From contig JBBKWZ010000169.1 in assembly GCA_037969195.1 (NCBI GenBank), positions 1 to 10,704 on the forward strand: a stretch of DNA of 10,704 bases, written 5' to 3'. The translations under genes and the position numbers were made by a program. Below are positions 1-6,985 of this stretch, one piece after another; within the stretch, counting starts at the first letter, position 1; every line of letters starts with the position of its first letter. This DNA is from JAHEJB01 sp037969195 (GTDB taxonomy: Bacteria > Bacteroidota > Rhodothermia > Rhodothermales > Rubricoccaceae). Under the pieces are notes generated by a model. That model was not told where the DNA came from. It saw only the letters and a list, made by a program, of their open reading frames with translations, and did not search any database.

Positions 1-1
1 G

Positions 2-586
2 AGTTCGCTTACGATGGTTCTTGCGGAGTACTTCGGATGGAACGCCTTCTTCGAGCGTGTTGACGACAACCCGTATCTGTCCGATTTCTACGGCGATATG
101 AAGCGGTGGTCGTTCAACCTGCAGGTTTTCTTTCTGTCGAGCCGCTTCAAACATCAGCGAGAAATAGAGGAAGCGCCAGAGTCCGTCGTGCAGGATCGAT
201 CGATCTACGAGGACGTGGAGATCTTCGCCCGCAACCTGCACGACATGAATCTCATGGGGCCGCGCGACTATCAGAATTACGTCGAGCTGTTTTCGATCAT
301 GACGAGCTACCTCAAACCCCCGGATCTGCTCGTGTATTTGCGCGCCTCAGTTCCGACGCTCGTCCGGCAAATACAGGCCCGCGGTCGCGATTTTGAATCA
401 GGCATCCGCATCGATTATCTGGAGAGCCTCAATGAACTCTACGAGAGTTGGATTGATCGCTACCCCCACCCAAAACTCATCGTGGAGACCGACAAGCTCG
501 ACTTTGTGAACCAGGACGAAGACCGTTTCCAGATTGTGAGCAACGTTGAAAGCTCACTCTTCGGGCTGTTTCCGGTCACTCGCTAG
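2..586 (+). CDS. Deoxynucleoside kinase (dAK/dGK family), 5' end missing
   Basis: Cytosolic salvage enzyme that would phosphorylate a deoxynucleoside (probably deoxyadenosine or deoxyguanosine) with a nucleoside triphosphate. The reading frame is open to the window edge and begins S-S-L-T just before the Met at base 14. In this family the segment matches the end of the P-loop (GKSSLT), so that Met is internal and roughly 15-20 residues lie outside the window. Numbering from that Met, FFERVDDNPYL (residues 12-22) holds the expected catalytic glutamate, DRSIYED (61-67) is the hallmark DRS motif with its substrate-positioning arginine, and the arginine-rich lid segment RGRDFESGIRIDYLE lies around 123-137. 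All core motifs that can be seen are intact. The stop is only 4 nt before the ATG at 591 of the outer-membrane protein gene, so the two are probably cotranscribed. Substrate specificity cannot be read from the sequence. Confidence 0.9.
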   Translation, partial: SSLTMVLAEYFGWNAFFERVDDNPYLSDFYGDMKRWSFNLQVFFLSSRFKHQREIEEAPESVVQDRSIYEDVEIFARNLHDMNLMGPRDYQNYVELFSIMTSYLKPPDLLVYLRASVPTLVRQIQARGRDFESGIRIDYLESLNELYESWIDRYPHPKLIVETDKLDFVNQDEDRFQIVSNVESSLFGLFPVTR

Positions 587-590
587 GGAC

Positions 591-2519
591 ATGCGGCTGA
601 TGACCTGGCAGCCGTCATACACAAGGACGCTCGCGATTCTCGTCGTGTTTGCCGCGAGCTTTCCTACACGCGCGCAAGACTCGTTGACGGTTCGCTTCGA
701 CTCGTTGGTCAGCCCGTTGGGAACAGAAATCGGGCGAGCGATCGGGGCGATTCCCGTGACATCGCCCTACGAGGACGCGCTCCCAATTCTCAATCACATC
801 CCCGGCTCGTTTCTCTACGACTTTGGAGATACGGGATGGGCCGACGGCGTGAGCCTGGACGGACAATCGCCTCAACGGCCATCGCTTTCAGTCGGCGGAA
901 TTCCGTTCAGTGACCTCTTTACAGAGCGGCCGCACTTCGAACTGCTGCCCGCAGCCCCGCTCAGTCAGTTTCGATTGGAAGGCCAGCGATTTGGGCGCCC
1001 AGGTGGAGTGAACGCGTACGTTCGACCGTTCTCAGGCAGCACGCCGATCACAGAGCTTAAGTTTGAAACCGGACAGGAAGGCCTGCAATATGTCTCGGCT
1101 TCGCATTCCCAAACACGGAAGCCTCCGGGTTTGCTGGGTGGAGATAACGGAAGGTTGAGCATCCTGGGACACGTTTCCGGTTCCCAATCGGATGGGTTGT
1201 ATGCGGGTGGTGCGCTGAAGGCCTGGCAGGCCCTAGGGCGGATCTCGCTTACCCGCCCCGGGTTCGCAGCAACGCTGACGGAGTTCCATGCAAAGCATAC
1301 CGTCGGCGCTAGAGCAGGCGTTGTCGCGGATTTTCCGTCGGCCTATTACCCAGCACAGGCCATCGTGCTCGATCCGTCGGCCCAGCGCGAAACAATCCGC
1401 AACGACCTCACGGTGAACGTCCGCGTGCCGATGGGCAGCGACGTGATTTCCGCGACGACCTACTGGACGCGCCAGCACGAACGATACTCGCCGACAGGAA
1501 TCGACACGTTGGAGGCCAAAGGCAATCGCTATGGCGGCGCTTTGGCCGTTCCGTTCCGAACGAGTGGACATGCGCTTTCCCTCCGGCTCGATGGCTGGCT
1601 GGACGACGCCCCGCTCGGACGAGGGAATCCATATGCTGGCGGCGATTCACGCGCCCAACTCCATGCAACACTTTCCGACTCGCTCGCCATCGCCAATTGG
1701 GGTGTAAACGGCGAGGTTGGCGTTCACTCCGTCGGCAGCGAAGTTTCCCCGGCGGGCCAGCTCCGCCTCTCGCGGGGGCCTGTATTCCTTGGATTGGCCT
1801 ACGCGGGCCACGTGCCGGGGCGTATCGAGGCGATCGGATACGACAGTCTGCTCGTCAGGATTTCGACGGCAACAACAGAACGTGTTCTTTCGGCTGAATT
1901 GGGTGGATCCCTGCGCTTCGGTTCCATCGGTATTGATTTCAGGAGTTTTGCCAGCTCGACTAACAACCCCCGCGCATTCGTCGCCGACGGATTGGGAGGC
2001 GCGTCCTTCATCGACGTTGCCGGGAAGGTGCAGCGAGCAGGCGGCTCCCTCTCTCTGGCATGGAGGGCGGAAACCGAGCGGGGGTTCTACGCACGTGGCA
2101 CGGCAAGCGCGGCAGCCGTTCTCAACTCCAGTGAATCCGACCTTCACCGCCGCGAAGCCGACGCGCTTCCTTCTGTCTGGGCCAACGGTCGACTAGGCCT
2201 CCGAGCTACAGAGCTCTTCAACAACAACCTCGATTTAGACTTGGCCGCACAGGGTCGCGCCTGGAGCGGATTCCGAAGTCGTAGCTACATCCCCGAAGTT
2301 GCGCTGTTTGCACTACCGGCGGTGTCGTCGCCAAAAGTCCCGACGAGCGGCGTTCTGGACCTCGTGATAGAAGCGCGGCTGCAACGACGCGCCACGCTGT
2401 TCCTCCTCTACGAAAACGTCCTCTCTACTCGGGTCTATGACGGCGCCTTCATCGTGCCTGTCTACCCCCTACCCGCCCACCGTGTTCGGTTCGGGCTTTT
2501 TTGGACGCTGTTTGGGTGA
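591..2519 (+). CDS. Outer-membrane beta-barrel protein with TonB-receptor-like degenerate plug
   Basis: Predicted outer-membrane protein of about 642 residues. The N-terminus carries a signal peptide (hydrophobic LAILVVFAASFP, cleavage likely after TRAQ). The stretch from about residue 45 to 135 reads like a divergent TonB-receptor plug: a 'LNHIPGSFLYDFGD' segment, then a G-rich 'VGGIPFSDLF' segment, then 'LSQFRLEG' in the place of the usual plug exit. The rest alternates short amphipathic strands and ends in an aromatic-rich strand, RVRFGLFWTLFG, as expected for recognition by the BAM machinery. I see no clear TonB box and no carboxypeptidase-D-like N-terminal domain. ATG 591 was chosen; ATG 600 is an alternative, with AGGGA at 585-589 spaced 10 nt from it, and an in-frame TTG at 546 lies inside the kinase gene. 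A substrate cannot be named. A porin-type barrel of Bacteroidota is the main alternative. Confidence 0.75.
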   Translation: MRLMTWQPSYTRTLAILVVFAASFPTRAQDSLTVRFDSLVSPLGTEIGRAIGAIPVTSPYEDALPILNHIPGSFLYDFGDTGWADGVSLDGQSPQRPSLSVGGIPFSDLFTERPHFELLPAAPLSQFRLEGQRFGRPGGVNAYVRPFSGSTPITELKFETGQEGLQYVSASHSQTRKPPGLLGGDNGRLSILGHVSGSQSDGLYAGGALKAWQALGRISLTRPGFAATLTEFHAKHTVGARAGVVADFPSAYYPAQAIVLDPSAQRETIRNDLTVNVRVPMGSDVISATTYWTRQHERYSPTGIDTLEAKGNRYGGALAVPFRTSGHALSLRLDGWLDDAPLGRGNPYAGGDSRAQLHATLSDSLAIANWGVNGEVGVHSVGSEVSPAGQLRLSRGPVFLGLAYAGHVPGRIEAIGYDSLLVRISTATTERVLSAELGGSLRFGSIGIDFRSFASSTNNPRAFVADGLGGASFIDVAGKVQRAGGSLSLAWRAETERGFYARGTASAAAVLNSSESDLHRREADALPSVWANGRLGLRATELFNNNLDLDLAAQGRAWSGFRSRSYIPEVALFALPAVSSPKVPTSGVLDLVIEARLQRRATLFLLYENVLSTRVYDGAFIVPVYPLPAHRVRFGLFWTLFG

Positions 2520-2565
2520 TCAAATGGTTGCGCCTGTAAACGCGGTTTCAACGCTTAGGCCAACT

Positions 2566-2585
2566 GTCGTGCTCGGCTTCACGAC
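2566..2585. other. Short perfect inverted repeat after the outer-membrane protein gene
   Basis: GTCGTG and CACGAC form a 6-bp stem around an 8-nt loop, 47 nt after the stop of the barrel protein gene. No T-run follows directly (the next T-rich stretch is TATTTT about 10 nt on), so this is at best a weak terminator or transcript-end structure. The rest of the 191-nt gap (2520-2710) shows no ORF that looks coding and no convincing promoter. Confidence 0.2.
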
Positions 2586-2710
2586 GTGGGGATGTATTTT
2601 CTGCGCGAGCTTGCACTTACCCATACGAAGTAGTGATAAACGGTAGTTTGAACTCGCTTCGCTCGCTCGGACTGGGGCCGCGGTGAAGCAATCCTGTTTG
2701 GTGACTACCT

Positions 2711-4372
2711 ATGCGACCTCTCGATCCCAAAGCCATGAGTCGCCTACTTGCCCTCCTTGCACTAGTCCTCGTAGCGACAGGCGTGGTCTGGGCCCAGCAA
2801 GCCACGGTTGACAGCCTCATGGAAGCGTTCGATCATAGTGACTCCCCCGGCGGTGTCGTGGCCGTTGTCCAAGGCGGCGAAGTCACCTTCGCCCGAGCAT
2901 ACGGGATGGCTGATCTCACTTTCAACGTACCCAACACGCGGGAGACCTTGTTCAACATCGCGTCTGTCTCCAAACAGTTCACGGGCATCTTCTTCGCGAT
3001 GCTGGCCGAGGAAGGCCGGCTCTCGCTCGACGACGACGTTCGGCGATACGCCCCCGAGTTACCGGACTTTGGTCCGACGGTCACGCTCCGCCACCTCTTA
3101 AACCACACGAGCGGCTACCGCGAGGTTTACGGCGTCCTCGGCATGCAGGGGCGTTCGATCTTTGGAGACCGCCTCAAGCGCGAGGATGCATTCGACGTGG
3201 TGCGTCGCCAGCCCGCGCTCCAGTTTCCGCCCGGTTCGCGCCGCCTCTACAACAGCACCGCCTACGTCATCCTCACTGACGTTGCCGAGCGGATCGTGGA
3301 TCAGCCTTACCCGGACTGGATGGACGAACACGTCTTCGGCCCGGTCGGAATGATGAACACGGTGATCGAGCGCGAGGCCGGCGATGTGATCGCTGGCGCT
3401 GCCACGAGCTACACGACGACAGACCGGGGGTCTTACCGCGAGGACTTCGAAGCCTACGCGTACTACGGCGCGACGGACATCTACACCACCGTGGACGACC
3501 TCGCACGCTGGATGCGCAACTTCCGCACCAGTGAGTTGGGTGGCCCTGGCGTGATGCGCAGGATGCTTCAGCGGAGCGTGTCTACCTACGGCGACACGCT
3601 CGACTATACGCTCGGCCTCGTGCTCGACGAGCACCTTGGTCTAGAGCGCATCCAGCACAGCGGTTCGACGGGCGGCTACCGCTCGTTCGTCGCCTACTAT
3701 CCCGCCCTCGACGCTGGTGTCGTGGTCCTCGCCAACACGGGTGCCGTCCCCGTCACCCGGGTCGCCGAACGGACTGCCGCCGTGTTCTTTGCCAATGACC
3801 TTCCTCCTCACGCCGTCACACCAAGCGACGTTCTTCACGGCGTGGATGTTGAGCCGGGTCTGCTGGATCAGTATGCGGGCTCTTACTGGGAGCCCGGGGA
3901 GGGCATCCTCTCGCTCGAGCGCGCGGGCCATACGCTCACCCTTACGGAGCCTGCGGACGAGGCCGGACCCCTCGTTGCCCTCAACGACTCGACCTTCAGT
4001 CTCTTCGACGGGGTTTCGCTCCGATTCTACCCCACCTTGGGTGCCGCTTCGCTGCATGAAATCGGCCGCGGCGGAACGCGCCTCACCCGCGTGGAGTCCG
4101 CTCGCGCGGAGCCTGATCTCTCTGCTTTCGCTGGACGATATTTCAGCCCCGAAACGGAGACGTTCTACGACGTGACCGTTGAAGAACACGCCCTTGCTAT
4201 CGTCCACCGCCGGCTGGGCACGATCCAACTCACACCATTGGCAGCCAATGTCTTTAGCGGATCCTGGCCGCTGCGCGAAATCGTTTTCGAACGCGACACT
4301 ACCGGGCGTGTCACAGGCTTTGGTGTCACGGAAGGACGAACCATTGGAGTGCTGTTCCGAAGATTAGAGTAG
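2711..4372 (+). CDS. Exported CubicO-type serine hydrolase (class C beta-lactamase fold) with two C-terminal beta-rich repeats
   Basis: Penicillin-binding-protein/beta-lactamase-fold hydrolase of 553 residues. The N-terminus has a signal peptide (LLALLALVLVATGVVWAQ). ATG 2735 would give a tidier one (MSRLLALLAL...) and is a good alternative start. The SxxK motif is S85-V-S-K88 with the nucleophilic serine and its lysine. The second motif is Y180-N181-S182-T-A-Y, where most relatives read Y-S-N or Y-A-N. The third is H316-S-G-S-T-G-G, equivalent to KTG/HxG. After the catalytic domain (about 35-365) come two similar small domains: LDQYAGSYWEPG... (from about 385) and LSAFAGRYFSPE... (from about 470), resembling the lipocalin-like/DUF3471 tails common in this family. 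The protein is probably periplasmic. Substrate is unknown: peptide, ester or D-amino-acid bonds are all possible, and true beta-lactamase activity is not implied. Confidence 0.88.
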   Translation: MRPLDPKAMSRLLALLALVLVATGVVWAQQATVDSLMEAFDHSDSPGGVVAVVQGGEVTFARAYGMADLTFNVPNTRETLFNIASVSKQFTGIFFAMLAEEGRLSLDDDVRRYAPELPDFGPTVTLRHLLNHTSGYREVYGVLGMQGRSIFGDRLKREDAFDVVRRQPALQFPPGSRRLYNSTAYVILTDVAERIVDQPYPDWMDEHVFGPVGMMNTVIEREAGDVIAGAATSYTTTDRGSYREDFEAYAYYGATDIYTTVDDLARWMRNFRTSELGGPGVMRRMLQRSVSTYGDTLDYTLGLVLDEHLGLERIQHSGSTGGYRSFVAYYPALDAGVVVLANTGAVPVTRVAERTAAVFFANDLPPHAVTPSDVLHGVDVEPGLLDQYAGSYWEPGEGILSLERAGHTLTLTEPADEAGPLVALNDSTFSLFDGVSLRFYPTLGAASLHEIGRGGTRLTRVESARAEPDLSAFAGRYFSPETETFYDVTVEEHALAIVHRRLGTIQLTPLAANVFSGSWPLREIVFERDTTGRVTGFGVTEGRTIGVLFRRLE

Positions 4373-4469
4373 ACACGCAGCGCGGTGCTCGTGCCGCCTG
4401 ACCCGCTGCTGCAGGCCGACACAACGCTTCAGCGTTTTGCCACGTCCGACCTTCGGCGTCCATGTCGCC

Positions 4470-4541
4470 TTAATCGTGCCCGTCTACCCACTATCCGCTC
4501 CTCGCGTCCGATTCAGGTTGTTCTGGAGGTTGTCTGGGTGC
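4470..4541 (+). pseudogene. Remnant of the 3' end of an outer-membrane protein gene
   Basis: Read from 4470 this gives LIVPVYPLSAPRVRFRLFWRLSG, against FIVPVYPLPAHRVRFGLFWTLFG at the end of the barrel protein gene (2448-2519). By hand alignment about 54 of 72 bases agree and the two align without gaps. Many differences fall in third codon positions, as expected if both copies diverged while coding. The position of the old stop now reads TGC. Weaker similarity continues upstream to about 4409 (CTGCA and ACGCT blocks; L-Q-x-x-x-T-L in another frame), but the remnant is about 8 nt shorter there, which implies a frameshift. No complete gene can be attached to it: the serine hydrolase ends at 4372. 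It lies immediately before the convergent stop codon of the CBS/DUF294 gene. Confidence 0.65.
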
Positions 4542-4547
4542 GGCGTT

Positions 4548-6452
4548 CTACCGCTGCACATACCTGCTAGCCAGCGACTGCTGCACGCGCTGAACGGCCT
4601 TCAGAGTTTCCTTTAGTAGGTTTTGCTGACTCTTGTGGAGCGTACCGGGGTCCATCCAGTCGGTCGGTGCCTCGCCTACTTCGGCGGCCTGCATTTGGAG
4701 GCGAAGGTGAAGGTCGGCGAGCGTGCGAAATGCAGGAAGCAACGCTTTCGCTTCCGCAACCGACAAACTGTCCGACGCCTCAACAGCCCGCAACCGATCA
4801 AACGTGTTAGCCGATTTGTGGTAGCCGATCTCAAGCGCCAGCGCACGGGCTAGATCAACGACAGGCCTCAGACCACGCGACCGAACGTTGAAGCCTTCCT
4901 GGTCGTCGTCGTTGCGTTCCAGTTGGAAGCGACCGAATACGGAAATCGGCACGTTGATCTCGGCACCCTGGGCGATCAGGATTGAAAGCAAGCGCGGGTT
5001 GGGGGTGTGCTCCTTGATCGTCGAGCGGAGCGTTTCGCCAAGGGCGTCGTCACCATCTAGCAGCCGAAAATCGAATGCGGAAACGGCGCGAGCCGTCACC
5101 GACGCGTCGATTCCTTGCCCCCAATGCGTGTACATCTCCACCCACTTGTCCACCGGTTGGCAGAATGCCTCATTCATCGCAAGAATGCCTGTGCCTGACG
5201 GAGAAAAGCCACATTTAGCGTGCGCCTCACAAGCTTCTTGGGCAAGGAGGTTAAACCATTTCGCGGCTCGCTCCGCCTCGCTTACGTCCGCTGGATTCGC
5301 ATAAACTAGGCCGTTGTGCTGCCGTGCGTGAATGGTTGATTCCTTCCGACCCGCCGTGCCGAACGAGAGCCACCCCCACGGTATGTCAACCGCTTCGCCG
5401 GGGTGTTCTTCGCGGACCCTGGCTTCGACGAGATGCAACAATCTGCGTTTGATCTGATCGTCGATCTCCGCTATTACGCCTTGAAGGTCTTCGCTCTGAA
5501 CGCCCTGCTGGTAGAGGCGAAACAATCTTCGATTCGACTCCTTCCGCAACGCTGCCAACGCCTTCACCGAACGGGCGCGTTCAACTAGTTCGATGGTGGC
5601 TACCGGATCCAGACCACGGTAGTGGCTGACGTCGTCCGCCGTCAAAATTCCGAGTGCAGGTTCGCCGTCTTCCGGGGATTTCTCAATCACAACAACTCGT
5701 CTTATACGATGCCGCATCATTGCCTGAACAGCATCGAAGAGGCGCTCAGATCCATTCAACGCCACAACGGGCCTGTCTACGAGCTGCATCGCCCGGAGAT
5801 CACCGGATTCACCCTTGGCGACCACTTTTTCAACGATATCGCCTTCTGTGATGACTCCGAGAGCGACGGTGTTTTCCACAACTACCACGGTATCCGAATC
5901 TGCCGCACTCATCGCTTCAGCCACCGCACGAATCGTTGTGTCAGGCGCCACAACAACAGCTTCCCGACTTAACTGAGAGAGCTCCGTGTCGAACAGGAGG
6001 AACGCCCCCGACGGATCCAGGGCAGTGTCTATTGTCCGGACATACCGCTTTATGTCTTCGTCGAAGTACGCGGCAAACTCCTCGTTCTCCTCTAACAGCT
6101 CGCGGAATCGTTCCGCCGGGATGAGAGCACAGGACGTCTGCTCGACGGCCCTCGCCTCGTACGGCAATATGCCACCTTGAATTATTCCATACGATCCGAA
6201 TTGGGATGGCGCCCCGCACATGTCGATCAGCCGCTTCTCCTCCACGTTCATCAATCGAACAAGGCCTTCCTCAACCAGATAGAGCGAGCGGTGGACATCA
6301 ACCCCCTGTTCGAGGATCACCTGACCGGGCTCGTAGAATTCCATTGTCATCGCACCGAAAAGGTCGCGACGTTCCGCATCCTCCAAAAGTCCAAACGGTG
6401 GCGTCCGTTCGAGGAGGTCTGCGAGGCGATCGGGAATTGAGAGACTACTCAT
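4548..6452 (-). CDS. Cyclic-nucleotide-binding / CBS-pair / DUF294 nucleotidyltransferase-like protein, catalytic site degenerate
   Basis: A 634-residue soluble signalling-type protein with four parts. A CRP-like cyclic-nucleotide-binding domain covers about 15-135, with YEPGQVILEQG at 40-50 and a phosphate-cassette-like stretch ending PYEARA at 97-102. Two CBS motifs follow (about 165-212 and 222-280). A DUF294 (GlnD-like) nucleotidyltransferase domain covers about 335-480, and a DUF294 C-terminal helical domain about 485-625, with RGLRPVVDLARALALEIG at 526-543. The nucleotidyltransferase signature is usually GSxGRxE followed by TDQDN. Here it is FGTAGRKES (364-372) followed by A376-R-Q-H-N380, so both metal-binding aspartates are replaced by Arg377 and His379. 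The DFR motif (461-463) remains. The protein is predicted to be a ligand sensor or regulatory partner without nucleotidyl transfer. The cassette glutamate typical of cAMP binding (FGE) is also absent (FGS at 85-87). No Shine-Dalgarno sequence is visible before the ATG. Confidence 0.85.
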   Translation of the reverse strand: MSSLSIPDRLADLLERTPPFGLLEDAERRDLFGAMTMEFYEPGQVILEQGVDVHRSLYLVEEGLVRLMNVEEKRLIDMCGAPSQFGSYGIIQGGILPYEARAVEQTSCALIPAERFRELLEENEEFAAYFDEDIKRYVRTIDTALDPSGAFLLFDTELSQLSREAVVVAPDTTIRAVAEAMSAADSDTVVVVENTVALGVITEGDIVEKVVAKGESGDLRAMQLVDRPVVALNGSERLFDAVQAMMRHRIRRVVVIEKSPEDGEPALGILTADDVSHYRGLDPVATIELVERARSVKALAALRKESNRRLFRLYQQGVQSEDLQGVIAEIDDQIKRRLLHLVEARVREEHPGEAVDIPWGWLSFGTAGRKESTIHARQHNGLVYANPADVSEAERAAKWFNLLAQEACEAHAKCGFSPSGTGILAMNEAFCQPVDKWVEMYTHWGQGIDASVTARAVSAFDFRLLDGDDALGETLRSTIKEHTPNPRLLSILIAQGAEINVPISVFGRFQLERNDDDQEGFNVRSRGLRPVVDLARALALEIGYHKSANTFDRLRAVEASDSLSVAEAKALLPAFRTLADLHLRLQMQAAEVGEAPTDWMDPGTLHKSQQNLLKETLKAVQRVQQSLASRYVQR

Positions 6453-6532
6453 TGAGTGCGAAGAAGTGAATGCACCGCCAACCGAAGCGTGCGGCCTTTG
6501 AAGAAACGAGTTATCAGTGAGAGCAGCAAACG

Positions 6533-6982
6533 CTATGGAACTGATGTTGCAGAGTAGGGCGGTATCGCGTCAAGAAATCGTACTGACCCTTCTTCGATGA
6601 CTCCAAAATTGAGAACGTGTCCATTCGTCACCAATAGGCTTGGCGATTTGATAACTGCGTTGTACCGCGCCAACTGATCGAAAACGGATTCGGTTATGGG
6701 GATGCTCGGAGCTTTGCACTCCGCAAGCAAAACCGGTTTCTGGTGTCTGCCGAACACGGCCACATCCGCGCGCCAAGTGCGGCCGTTGAAATTGAACCCC
6801 TTCTCCACAGCGGTCAGCCCGCGTGGATATCCGAGGTCGGCCAAGGCCCGAAGCAAATGCTGCCGAACCCACTCTTCCGGCGTTAGCCGAACCCATTTCT
6901 GCCGGATCTCGTCTAGAACGAATGGCTTGCCGTCCCGCTTTTGCGTTTTGAACGCGTAGCTCGGAAACGCTCGAAGTTCCAT
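6533..6982 (-). CDS. Stand-alone HsdR-N-terminal-like PD-(D/E)XK nuclease-fold protein
   Basis: A 149-residue protein matching the short proteins annotated as 'type I restriction enzyme R protein N-terminal domain' (HSDR_N_2) that are widespread in Bacteroidota. It has the expected LTPEEWVRQHLL segment (33-44), then the nuclease core: E60, D73 (in TWRADVAVF) and E88-C-K90 (in PVLLAECKAP). FDQLARYN (101-108) is a QxxxY-like motif also seen in RecB/HsdR-type nucleases. All putative active-site residues are present. There is no helicase domain, methylase or specificity subunit nearby, so this is not a restriction system. It starts 3 nt after the stop of the upstream gene, which strongly suggests one transcript. 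Full length for this small family; its cellular role is not established. DNA maintenance is a plausible guess. Confidence 0.82.
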   Translation of the reverse strand: MELRAFPSYAFKTQKRDGKPFVLDEIRQKWVRLTPEEWVRQHLLRALADLGYPRGLTAVEKGFNFNGRTWRADVAVFGRHQKPVLLAECKAPSIPITESVFDQLARYNAVIKSPSLLVTNGHVLNFGVIEEGSVRFLDAIPPYSATSVP

Positions 6983-6985
6983 CCA

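Noticed and set aside
546..590. Upstream TTG start extending the barrel protein by 15 residues
   Set aside because: It lies inside the kinase reading frame and would push the signal peptide away from the N-terminus; ATG 591 or 600 gives a normal signal peptide.
1647..2147. Antisense open frame of 166 codons opposite the barrel protein
   Set aside because: No start context, no recognisable motif, and fully covered by the convincing barrel protein frame.
3098..4228. Long antisense open frames of 178 and 195 codons opposite the serine hydrolase
   Set aside because: They are typical GC-skewed shadows of a real coding frame; the sense strand has clear catalytic motifs and the antisense products look like low-complexity Arg/Val/Ala mixtures.
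4237..4249. Palindrome ATTGGC-A-GCCAAT
   Set aside because: It sits inside the hydrolase coding region, has a one-base loop that cannot form a hairpin well, and is short enough to be chance.
4385..4570. Small plus-strand ORF of 61 codons after the hydrolase
   Set aside because: The frame does not match the barrel-tail similarity except over a few residues and overlaps the 3' end of the convergent gene; better explained as a decayed remnant.
6533..6982. Remnant of a type I restriction system
   Set aside because: The protein has the full length and motif set of the stand-alone family, and no hsdM, hsdS or helicase fragments are nearby.
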